DNA from: GWF2-30-66 sp042576225
GTDB lineage: Bacteria; Babelota; Babeliae; Babelales; Vermiphilaceae
Assembly (NCBI GenBank): GCA_042576225.1
Contig: JBHPCA010000022.1
Span: 1 to 25,728 of the forward strand
DNA length: 25,728 bases
Direction: 5' to 3'
The notes beneath the pieces are model-generated. The model did no database searches, was not told the DNA's origin, and was given only the letters and a program-made list of their open reading frames with translations. The number at the start of each line of letters is the position of its first letter. The first letter of the stretch is position 1. Positions 1 to 6,444 of the stretch are shown here, piece by piece. The translations under genes and the position numbers were made by a program.

Positions 1-245
1 GAATCATTTTTTGGGTTGTTCTTACGTGATTTATTAATTTTCGGATAAGTTCTTAGTTCAGTTAAATTCATGTTTGTTAATATTGACCTCACAATTTCCT
101 TTGTAGAGTAAGCACATAAAACCAGATATGCGCTTATAGTTAAATTCTTTTTATATCTTGATGAACTGTTTTCATCACATTTAACAAAGGAGTTTGTAAA
201 TAAACTTAAAGCCAAAATTATAGAAGGTATTTTTTTAAATAACAT
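1..245 (-). CDS. Secreted small protein, unknown function, C-terminus cut by the window edge
   Basis: Translating the minus strand from an ATG at 245 gives 81 codons without a stop before the edge, so the gene is partial at its 3' end. The first 20 or so residues form a signal peptide: MLFKK followed by a hydrophobic run (IPSIILALSLF). A Cys follows shortly (FVKC), but the residue before it is Lys, so it is a poor lipobox. The rest is polar and Lys/Asn/Ser-rich, and I do not recognise a family. A promoter with a perfect -10 lies about 50 bases upstream. GGGGA at about -10 to -14 could serve as ribosome binding site. Confidence 0.6.
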   Translation of the reverse strand, partial: MLFKKIPSIILALSLFTNSFVKCDENSSSRYKKNLTISAYLVLCAYSTKEIVRSILTNMNLTELRTYPKINKSRKNNPKND

Positions 246-294
246 TATTGTTGTTTTCCCCAGTCATTGTTTGTAAGTTTTTCCGCTTACCAAT

Positions 295-322
295 ATTATA
301 CCGGATTTATGGTATTTGTTAA
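295..322 (-). promoter_or_regulatory. Sigma-70-type promoter for the partial gene at the left edge
   Basis: Read on the minus strand, TTAACA (317-322) is followed by 16 bases and then TATAAT (295-300). The -35 matches the consensus at five of six positions and the -10 is perfect. Transcription would start near 288, leaving a leader of about 43 bases before the ATG at 245. It is one of the best promoter matches in the window. Confidence 0.6.
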
Positions 323-405
323 GCAAATTGGAGTTCTTTTTTGTGGCAAAGTGGTAATTAGATGTTGCAAGAACCAAATTTCCAAAACTAAAATAGAACA
401 AGGTT

Positions 406-843
406 TTATTTTTTTGTTTGAAACCACCTCAATTCTTCACATTCATCTATTTCTTGCTTTCTTTTAATAAAGACTTCCAAAGCTTTTTGTTTTCCCTCAG
501 TTAAAGCAATGTAATGTTCAGGATCAGATATCATTTCTTTGTATCCCCAAATCGCAATTTGAGAATCTTCACCTTTATAATTTTTGTATTTATCAAAAGT
601 AAATAGCCATGTCATAGGCAATAAATGATTAGTTACTTCAAATAATTCTGCTGGATACCATGAAGGAGCCTCCAAAGATTCTCCCACAATAAGGTAATCT
701 AAAGAATCTCCCCTCATTATCATACTGTAAACTGTATATTTACTTCCTATTTTAACGTTGAGCTGAGAATCTTTTTTATAGCCAGCATCTATAGTTTTTT
801 GGGAAAGCGATCCACCAGTATTTGCAATACACTTTACTTTCAT
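406..843 (-). CDS. Putative immunity protein, paralogue of the upstream neighbour
   Basis: A 145-residue soluble protein with no signal peptide or membrane segment. It shares a scaffold with the gene at 854-1237: N-terminal MKVKCI, a YTVYSMIM strand, ELFE, LPMTWLFTF, AIWGYKE, a D..HY..L stretch and a C-terminal RKQEIDECEEL. The two are therefore diverged tandem duplicates. It starts at ATG with AAAAGG six bases upstream, 10 bases after the stop of its paralogue, so they are probably co-transcribed. Both lie directly 3' of a polymorphic-toxin-like domain, the usual place for immunity genes. The immunity role is inferred from position and from my recollection of similar MKVKCI-type proteins next to toxins. 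No catalytic motif is visible. Confidence 0.6.
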   Translation of the reverse strand: MKVKCIANTGGSLSQKTIDAGYKKDSQLNVKIGSKYTVYSMIMRGDSLDYLIVGESLEAPSWYPAELFEVTNHLLPMTWLFTFDKYKNYKGEDSQIAIWGYKEMISDPEHYIALTEGKQKALEVFIKRKQEIDECEELRWFQTKK

Positions 844-853
844 AAGTAGCCTT

Positions 854-1237
854 TTAGTTGTTTTTTAATAGTTCTTCATATTCGTCTATTTCTTCTTTTC
901 TTCTAGCAAAAATATTAGTTGGCTCGGATTCTCTTTCAAGAAGATTATAATAGTGATCCTGGTCGAAAACTATTTCTTTATATCCCCATATAGCAGTTAA
1001 AAGGTCTTTTCGCATTTTACTTTCTTTGGAATCTATAAATTTAAAGTACCATATTGGAGGCAAATAATTACTTAATATTTCAAATAATTCTATTGGATGA
1101 TCCATCGGATACTCAGAGTTTTCGGACACCAAAAAACTTAAGCCGCCTTTATACATAAGAATGGCATAAACGTTATAAATATTTCCTTTTTCAATAAAGC
1201 CCCCACAACCTTTGTCAGAAATACATTTTATTTTCAT
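854..1237 (-). CDS. Putative immunity protein next to the toxin-like domain
   Basis: A 127-residue acidic soluble protein, paralogous to the product of 406-843. Shared blocks in order are MKIKCI, YNVYAILM, ELFE, LPPIWYFKF, AIWGYKE, D.DHYYNLL and RKEEIDEYEEL. It is shorter because it lacks the roughly 14-residue insert after the first block. A good Shine-Dalgarno (AAAGAGGG, seven bases before ATG) supports the start. It is the first gene after the toxin-like reading frame (stop at 1260, 22 bases upstream), so it is the likelier cognate immunity protein. The second copy may be a spare or protect against a variant toxin. Function is inferred from context. Confidence 0.6.
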   Translation of the reverse strand: MKIKCISDKGCGGFIEKGNIYNVYAILMYKGGLSFLVSENSEYPMDHPIELFEILSNYLPPIWYFKFIDSKESKMRKDLLTAIWGYKEIVFDQDHYYNLLERESEPTNIFARRKEEIDEYEELLKNN

Positions 1238-1259
1238 TTAGAAACCCTCTTTAAAAACT

Positions 1260-1475
1260 TTACTTAAATTTAAAATTATCAAATGCATCTAATATTTTGT
1301 TGAATATGTAATGTATATTAATCCTAATCGTTTTTCCATTAGAATCTACATATTTTACAAGGTATTGCATTTTTACCCAACCTTCTTCAGGCCATGTTGG
1401 GTCAGACATCTTTATTTTTGAAATGATTTTTCCACCATTTTCAGAAGGATATGGGTTAGACATAACCTGTTTCAT
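1260..1475 (-). CDS. Polymorphic-toxin-like C-terminal domain, N-terminal part missing
   Basis: The first ATG gives 71 residues, but the frame is open upstream to a TAG at 1605-1607, adding 43 residues with no ATG, GTG or TTG start. The whole open stretch contains VRPLGRKSTPGRIIPNNL, EEQLAMKQVMSNP, a WPEEGWVKM block, an INIHYIFN strand and a terminal FDNFKFK. This order, ending in a DFKFK-like tail, resembles toxin domains at the C-termini of bacterial polymorphic (RHS/CDI-type) toxins, recalled from memory and not searched. The delivery part is absent. GAGGA about 10 bases before the ATG could allow translation of just the domain. It may be a decayed gene, a silent cassette or a minimal cytoplasmic toxin. 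Two likely immunity genes follow. Confidence 0.5.
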   Translation of the reverse strand: MKQVMSNPYPSENGGKIISKIKMSDPTWPEEGWVKMQYLVKYVDSNGKTIRINIHYIFNKILDAFDNFKFK

Positions 1476-1724
1476 TGCGAGTTGTTCCTCTAAGTTGTTT
1501 GGTATAATTCTACCAGGAGTAGACTTTCTACCAAGAGGTCTTACTAAATTATTAGGTATTTTTTTTACTGTAATCTGTTTTACCGTTTTACTTATAAGGT
1601 GTTGCTATAGTAGTAAGAGTTTTATCTGAAAGACTGATTTGGTTAATCACGAAGATTGTGAATTTGTGGGTGTTAGCAAAAAAAATCAATATTTTAATCC
1701 AAGCTTCATTCATGATATACTCTC

Positions 1725-1785
1725 TTTGCATGATAGCACTTTTTTGTTTGTTTAAAACATTTTTTCACTGGTGTTATCATGCAAA
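1725..1785. repeat. Inverted repeat (15-bp stem) between the toxin cassette and uppS
   Basis: TTTGCATGATAGCAC (1725-1739) pairs with GTGTTATCATGCAAA (1771-1785) with a single G-U wobble and a 31-base T-rich spacer. It sits in the 230-base divergent gap between the minus-strand cassette and uppS. An A/T tract (AAAATTTTTATAG) follows on the plus strand, so a terminator, an operator or a mobile-element scar are all possible. Confidence 0.55.
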
Positions 1786-1835
1786 ATTTTTATAGTTTTG
1801 AAAAGTCAACGGAACCTAGATTTAAAGGCTAAATA

Positions 1836-2525
1836 ATGATAAAGCACATATCATTCATCATGGATGGAAATCGTCGTTGGGCACAATCAAAAGGCCTGTT
1901 GAAGGTGTTGGGTCACAAAGAAGGGGTTCAGACAATTAAAAAGGTTGCAAATTTTTGTTTGAATAAAGGAATAAAGTATCTTTCTTTGTATACGTTCTCC
2001 CTTGAGAATTTTAAGAGGTCAGAAAAAGAGAAAAAATATTTATTTAACATGCTTGTTGATGAGTCAGATGCTTTGCTCAAAGAGTTTAAAGAAAAAGAGG
2101 TGCGTGCGCAATTTGTTGGTGCCAGAAAGTTGTTCCCAGAAAGCATTTTGCCTTCTTGCAATAAGATAGAGAAAGAGACTGATAAATTTGATAAATTACA
2201 CATAAATTTTTTGTTTTGTTATGGAGCTAGACAGGAAATAATAAGTGGTGTGAAACGTATTGCATCAAAAGTTAAATCAGGTGAGCTTGATGAGTCAGAC
2301 ATTACGCAAGAGACGTTTTATAATAATTTATGGTCAGGGAATTTTCCTGAGCCAGATTTAATAGTACGAACTGGCGGACAGATAAGATTGAGCAACTTTT
2401 TATTGTACCAGGCTGCTTATAGTGAATTTTGTTTTCTAGATTGTATGTGGCCAGAAATTGATGGTACTAAATTGGAAAAAGTTTTTACAAACTATGTAAA
2501 AAGAAAAAGAAATTTTGGTGTATAA
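1836..2525 (+). CDS. uppS: Isoprenyl (undecaprenyl) diphosphate synthase
   Basis: This is a cis-prenyltransferase that adds isopentenyl units to farnesyl diphosphate, making the C55 lipid carrier for peptidoglycan. Its 229 residues are close to the family's usual length. Visible motifs are MDGNRRWA with catalytic Asp10, GHKEG, YTFSLENFKRS, ARQEI, and the C-terminal PEPDLIVRTGGQIRLSNFL followed by YSEF and WPEID. The RTGG/RLSNFL block binds the diphosphate and homoallylic substrate. Some positions are off-consensus (SLENF for the usual STENW). AAAGG lies about eight bases before the ATG. gpsA follows 17 bases after the stop, probably as one operon. MurG and a class A PBP in the same window use the same lipid carrier. 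Confidence 0.93.
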   Translation: MIKHISFIMDGNRRWAQSKGLLKVLGHKEGVQTIKKVANFCLNKGIKYLSLYTFSLENFKRSEKEKKYLFNMLVDESDALLKEFKEKEVRAQFVGARKLFPESILPSCNKIEKETDKFDKLHINFLFCYGARQEIISGVKRIASKVKSGELDESDITQETFYNNLWSGNFPEPDLIVRTGGQIRLSNFLLYQAAYSEFCFLDCMWPEIDGTKLEKVFTNYVKRKRNFGV

Positions 2526-2542
2526 GGGGAGTATGAAAATAT

Positions 2543-3625
2543 ATGAAGAAAGTTTGTATGCTCGGTTCAGGAGCATTTGCAACAGCTGTTTCTGCATTAT
2601 TGGCTGATAATGGCTTGCAAGTAAACATGTGGTGTTATGATCCAATGGTTGCCAAATCAGTTGAGACAAAGCATTGTAATGAGGCCTATTTTCCAGATGC
2701 AAAATTGAGTGAGAATATAAAGCCGTTTATAGATATCGAAAAAGCTATGGATGGGTGCGAGATTATTTTCGAGGCAACACCGGTTGCATTTTTACGTTCA
2801 GTATTGCAAAAAGCAAAGCCATATTTTAGTGATACACAAACATGGGTGGTTTTAAGTAAAGGGATAGAAAACGAAACGCTACTTTTCTCATCCCAGATAA
2901 TAGACGATATTTTTCAAAGTAGCGTTAAAAAAGTTGTAGTCTCAGGCCCAAGTTTTGCCAAAGACATAATTGCCAAGCAGGTAACTGGGGTAGATATTGC
3001 TTCTAAAGATGAGAAATTATCGCAAAATATTTCACAAATATTGTCAAACGACTATTTTAAGACTTTTTTTACTACAGATACACTGGGGTTACAAATTGGT
3101 GGGGCGTTGAAAAACGTAGCTGCTATCGCGATTGGTATGCTTGATGGTGCTGGCCATGCCGATAATACAAAAGCGTTTGCATTGCACGAATTTTTGCAGG
3201 AGATGCTTTTGTTTGCAAAGTTGTTGGGCGCACAAGAAAAGACCCTGTATGGTCTGTCTGGCATTGGTGATTTGGTTGCGACCTGCATGGGCGGCTCGAG
3301 CCGTAATCTCATGTTTGGCCGTCTTTTGGGACAAGGCAAAACACTCAAAGAGGCCAAAGAAGTTTTTTCAAAAATAGGTAATTTATCCCAAAGCGCAGTA
3401 CCCGAAGGTATAAACACGGTCAAGTCTGTGTATCAGATGACCCAGTTGATTGCTAGTCTTAAAAAAGGCGAAAAAGGCTACGAAATGGCACATAGTACAA
3501 TAATTGGTGACAAGTTGTTGATTCGAAAAGAAGAAATACCCAAATTTAGGTTATTCGAGACAATTTATGCTATTATTTTCGAGGACCAACCGGTTGAATC
3601 TCTCGTAAGGGCCCTTTTACAATAA
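2543..3625 (+). CDS. gpsA: Glycerol-3-phosphate dehydrogenase [NAD(P)+]
   Basis: The enzyme reduces dihydroxyacetone phosphate to sn-glycerol-3-phosphate, the backbone of phospholipids. At 360 residues it is slightly longer than typical GpsA (about 330-340). The N-terminal Rossmann motif GSGAFATAV (residues 8-16) binds the nucleotide. Then come ATPVAFLR, SKGIE, VSGPSFAKDI, and GALKNVAAIAIG with the probable catalytic Lys190. The C-terminal domain has GLSGIGDLVATC, SSRN and PEGIN, the substrate-binding signature. GGGGAG about 12 bases upstream supports this ATG. It lies 17 bases after uppS and converges on the ankyrin gene. The reverse-strand reading frames inside it are shadows. Confidence 0.95.
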   Translation: MKKVCMLGSGAFATAVSALLADNGLQVNMWCYDPMVAKSVETKHCNEAYFPDAKLSENIKPFIDIEKAMDGCEIIFEATPVAFLRSVLQKAKPYFSDTQTWVVLSKGIENETLLFSSQIIDDIFQSSVKKVVVSGPSFAKDIIAKQVTGVDIASKDEKLSQNISQILSNDYFKTFFTTDTLGLQIGGALKNVAAIAIGMLDGAGHADNTKAFALHEFLQEMLLFAKLLGAQEKTLYGLSGIGDLVATCMGGSSRNLMFGRLLGQGKTLKEAKEVFSKIGNLSQSAVPEGINTVKSVYQMTQLIASLKKGEKGYEMAHSTIIGDKLLIRKEEIPKFRLFETIYAIIFEDQPVESLVRALLQ

Positions 3626-3654
3626 TTTTTTAAGATAGCTTTTTAGTTTTTGTA

Positions 3655-4137
3655 TTAGCTTTCTTTTTTTTCACATTTTAGTAGGTATTGCCATATCTCT
3701 TTTTTTCTATTTTTTCTGTTATTAACAAAAAAAAGTGCCGACATGTCACTGTCTTGTATGTTGTTTTTAGTTTTAAATTTTAAAGATGCACTTGCTTTAG
3801 CGCCGTATTTGACAAGCAACTTGATGGTTTCTAAATCAGACTTTGCTGTGGCGATAATAATGATTGGGATAAGAAGTTTTTTGCAGTTTTTAATACCTCT
3901 TCTGTTTGCCATGCTTTCGAAGTTTTTTCCGTTTGTTTCATAGTATGTATTTGGGTTGGTCCCACTTTTAAGAAGCTTTTTAATTTCTTGTTTATTTTTT
4001 TTCGTTATTGCCTCACAGAGCAACTGATTTTTTGAAGTTATATTATTGGTTTCTTTTTGTTTTTGCATGGTGAATGTGTTTTTGGTAGCAAGTGCCAAGC
4101 AGCAAAAAGATGCATACAGAGTTATTTTCTTTATCAT
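3655..4137 (-). CDS. Secreted ankyrin-repeat-like protein
   Basis: A 160-residue protein with an N-terminal signal peptide (MIKKITLYASFCCLALATKN). Two helix-turn-helix units follow: one around LLCEAITKKNKQEIKKLLKSG followed by TNPN, the other around TAKSDLETIKLLVKYGAKAS. Both show the ankyrin pattern of a hydrophobic helix pair, LL..G or L..YGA, then a polar turn. The repeats are degenerate and few, so this is a small or worn member. Ankyrin proteins with signal peptides are common in host-associated bacteria and often bind host proteins, which is inference here. GGGAGGAAG just before the ATG is a strong ribosome binding site. The gene converges on gpsA with only 29 bases between the stops. 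Confidence 0.7.
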   Translation of the reverse strand: MIKKITLYASFCCLALATKNTFTMQKQKETNNITSKNQLLCEAITKKNKQEIKKLLKSGTNPNTYYETNGKNFESMANRRGIKNCKKLLIPIIIIATAKSDLETIKLLVKYGAKASASLKFKTKNNIQDSDMSALFFVNNRKNRKKEIWQYLLKCEKKES

Positions 4138-4200
4138 ATTCTTCCTCCCACAAATTGCGATAATATAAAAAAATTATAGAAATTTTTTATAGTGTACGGG

Positions 4201-4986
4201 CTATTGGTTTATAGTGTCAAGTATTTTGTCTGTTTGCAAGTGGACAAGCAACTTGTTTGTGTTGTGCAAATGGACTATGGATCCGGCCAGGGGTCTTTGA
4301 TCAGAGATAACAAGATCTTGTGCGCTTGGATTGGTATTTTTGCTATTTTGGTTATTGTATGGGGTGACAATTTTTATTGCAATATTAGTGTATGGTTTGA
4401 GAAAATCTAGTACTTTTTCAAGATTTTTGCCTTTGAAGTTAGGAAATACAACAGGTTTTTGGTTGCCTTGGGACAGGTATGTTATGACATTGTTTTTTTT
4501 AAGTGGAGTATTGGAAGTCGGGTGCTGTGCTATGCAGTGATCTGTCGGGTAATTACTCGGCAAGTAGTAGCTTCTATTACGGATATTTTTAGGGTTTAAT
4601 TGTTTTGCTATTTTGTCTTTGTGTTTGTTTATTAAGTGTGGGCATGGTACTTTATGAGGTTTTTTTGATACTACTACATAAACAGCCTGATTGGGTTTTA
4701 TTTCGCGGCCAGCGATCGGCTTTTGGCTTAAAATGGTATTATTAGGTAAATCGGGCTCTTCTTTATTGGCAAGAAACCTTATATTGAGCTTGCGATCTGA
4801 AAGAATGGAAATTGCTTGTTGGAGTTTTTTGCCGACAATGGCAGGGGTAGAAAAAGTTTTTGGTTGAAATAGCTTGCCTATGGCCAGATACCCTAGTAGA
4901 AAGCTCACAAATGGTGCTGCCCATATAACAATCCAAATATATTTTTTTAAAGACTTTTTGGTAATTTTGGTGTGTTTCAAGCGCAT
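4201..4986 (-). CDS. PASTA-domain membrane protein
   Basis: 261 residues: a basic N-terminus, one membrane segment (about residues 16-40, IWIVIWAAPFVSFLLGYLAI), then an extracytoplasmic part with two or three PASTA-like domains. The first is clear: TPAIVGKKLQQAISIL, a middle strand, then the LSQKPIAGREIKPNQAVYVV signature. A second divergent unit contains AQHPTSNTPLKKNN. A third runs from VFPNFKGKNLEKVLDFL to ISDQRPLAGS. PASTA domains bind peptidoglycan fragments in Ser/Thr kinases and PBPs, but no kinase or transpeptidase domain is fused here, so it may be a stand-alone wall-binding or division factor. The ribosome binding site is weak. It is downstream of rnpB and its terminator. Confidence 0.8.
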   Translation of the reverse strand: MRLKHTKITKKSLKKYIWIVIWAAPFVSFLLGYLAIGKLFQPKTFSTPAIVGKKLQQAISILSDRKLNIRFLANKEEPDLPNNTILSQKPIAGREIKPNQAVYVVVSKKPHKVPCPHLINKHKDKIAKQLNPKNIRNRSYYLPSNYPTDHCIAQHPTSNTPLKKNNVITYLSQGNQKPVVFPNFKGKNLEKVLDFLKPYTNIAIKIVTPYNNQNSKNTNPSAQDLVISDQRPLAGSIVHLHNTNKLLVHLQTDKILDTINQ

Positions 4987-5020
4987 TACTCTAACCTATC
5001 TAGCCTATACATGCGTATAC

Positions 5021-5048
5021 AAAAATACGGCCCTTAAGTAAGGGCCGT
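5021..5048 (-). terminator. Rho-independent terminator of the rnpB transcript
   Basis: On the minus strand, ACGGCCCTTA (complement of 5039-5048) and TAAGGGCCGT (complement of 5027-5036) form a 10-base stem, followed by ATTTTTG. It lies about 110 bases after the mature rnpB 3' end and before the PASTA gene. Confidence 0.75.
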
Positions 5049-5155
5049 TTAAACTATTTTCTGGAGGCAAATAATAGCCCCCCGATTTCCCTGAGTACCC
5101 TTTAAAGCTCTGAGTTTAACGAAGAGCGAAAAAGGGGTAACGAAGGGTCTTGTTT

Positions 5156-5535
5156 CTAAAGGCAAACAATAAGCCGGATTCTGTCTTTCACAAAACCCAT
5201 AAGAGCTTTGCGAAAGTGGCAACCATTTATCTATGCGACTAACCCGCATGCTTAAGTGACATCGAACACGTCAAAGCATGCTATTTGCCTTGCTCCAGGC
5301 AGGGTTTACCCCTATAGGCCATTACTGATCTATATCGTGAGCTCTTACCTCACGTTTTCACCCTTACCAACTTAGCACAAGGCTTTGCTGGCGGTTATTT
5401 TCTGTGGCACTTTCCATGGGCTTACGCCCCCCTTAGTTGAAAGATTCTCCTAAGGTACCCTGTTCGAAAGGAGTCCGGACTTTCCTCTTGTAAAAGAGCG
5501 AATCTCTTACAAGCGATCGCCTAGTTTACCTTTAG
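5156..5535 (-). ncRNA. rnpB: RNase P RNA, bacterial type A
   Basis: This is the catalytic RNA of ribonuclease P, which matures tRNA 5' ends. Read on the minus strand it has the hallmark blocks in order: GAGGAAAGTCCGGAC, GGGTGAAAACGTGAGGTAAG with the paired GAGCTCACG, GGGGTAAACCC, GAGCAAGGCAAATAG, GATAAATGGTTGCC and CAGAATCCGGCTTA. The closing P1 helix is visible: AAAGGTAAAC (complement of 5524-5533) pairs with GTTTGCCTTT (complement of 5158-5167) with one G-U. A hairpin of CTTGTAAGAG with CTCTTTTACAAG fits P3. The ends are set from P1 and may be off by a few bases. The 5' end overlaps the last codons of the membrane-protein gene upstream. Confidence 0.95.
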
Positions 5536-6034
5536 TATATTTCAAAAAAATTGCTACTACTAATATATTAGCACAAATTTTATAAAAAGTATAGTATTTT
5601 TCGATGCTTACCCCGTATAAAGATGGCTCTAAAAAGAGCTGTTGGGCAACAATGAATAAGGCTATAAGCACATAGTTAATGATTTGTGTTTTTTGAAGTA
5701 TTATGTTGGCCCACTTTGCTAAAATAGATAAGGGAATAATATAATAAAAAGGGGTTAGCGTGTGGGGGAAATATATAAAGTATTGCAAGGATAGTAAAAA
5801 AGCGGTAAATATAAAGGGCAATTTTTTGTTTTGGTTGAGCAGGAGAACCACGTATAAACAAAGCGTTGAGTTTATTGTATGTTTTCCAAGCAGGGTAAAA
5901 AGAGAAATATCTAATAAAAATAGTAGTAATGCAATAGGGTATATGTATGCGCTTTGCGTAATATTCTTTTTTCTCATAATAATATACATATTATATGGTG
6001 GGCCCAGGGTTTGCAAGATTCGAGAAAAAACCAT
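5507..6034 (-). CDS. Small polytopic membrane protein, possibly MreD-like
   Basis: Up to 175 residues with five or six hydrophobic segments, for example YPIALLLFLLDISLFTLLG, LPFIFTAFLLSLQYFIYF, YYIIPLSILAKWANIIL, YVLIALFIVAQQLFLE and ICANILVVAIFL. Size and topology recall MreD-type envelope proteins, and a PBP gene is close by, but no diagnostic motif is visible and the MreD idea is weak. The start is uncertain: neither the ATG at 6034 nor those at 5989 and 5977 has a clear ribosome binding site. The Met at 5977 (MRKKNITQ) gives a natural charged N-terminus before the first membrane helix. The last codons and the stop lie inside the P3 region of rnpB, so the two probably share a transcript. 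Confidence 0.65.
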   Translation of the reverse strand: MVFSRILQTLGPPYNMYIIMRKKNITQSAYIYPIALLLFLLDISLFTLLGKHTINSTLCLYVVLLLNQNKKLPFIFTAFLLSLQYFIYFPHTLTPFYYIIPLSILAKWANIILQKTQIINYVLIALFIVAQQLFLEPSLYGVSIEKYYTFYKICANILVVAIFLKYTKGKLGDRL

Positions 6035-6155
6035 GGCGTTTTTTACGGTTTCAGGCTATTTTTAATGGGTGAATTAAAGATATTTGGTTTTAGGTTTTTA
6101 CTTGAAAAAACGCGTGCTTGACAATTAGGCTAGTACCTTGTGTAGTTTTGCGGGG

Positions 6156-6375
6156 GATATAAAAGGCGGCCCCCAGCCGTCGTCCCTGAGCTTGACGAAG
6201 GGTTTATATTATAATTATTTTAATAAATTTTTCATATAAGTATTATTTTTTTACGTGTTTTGAGTTATTAGATTGACATATTAGAATAAAGATAAGGACA
6301 AAAACAAAAAATTAAGAAAAATATAAACCCTTCGTCAAGCTCAGGGACAACGGCTGGAGGGCCGTCTTTTATATC
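6156..6375. repeat. Foldback repeat with long imperfect arms
   Basis: The left arm (6156-6209) and the reverse complement of the right arm (6321-6375) match over about 54 bases, with a single-base indel and a few substitutions. The arms run from GATATAAAAG to GAAGGGTTTATAT. The shared core is CCCTGAGCTTGACGAAGGG, a variant of the core in the other repeats of this window. The 111-base spacer is AT-rich and non-coding. The whole 400-base gap between the membrane protein and the PBP gene holds little else. Confidence 0.85.
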
Positions 6376-6444
6376 ATTCGCGACACAGTGGGTACTAGTT
6401 GAATTATTGAACTCGCGTATAAAAAAATAGAATATGTGATAATT

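Noticed and set aside
3052..3423. Long reverse-strand and alternative-frame reading frames inside gpsA
   Set aside because: They lie wholly within a clear gpsA coding sequence, show no domain, and reflect its codon bias.
3604..3636. GTAAGGGCCCTTTTAC palindrome with a following T-run as terminator of gpsA
   Set aside because: The palindrome leaves no loop and overlaps the last gpsA codons, so a stable terminator hairpin is doubtful.
5049..5249. Minus-strand reading frame over the 3' half of the RNase P RNA
   Set aside because: The conserved RNA blocks explain this sequence; the frame is incidental.
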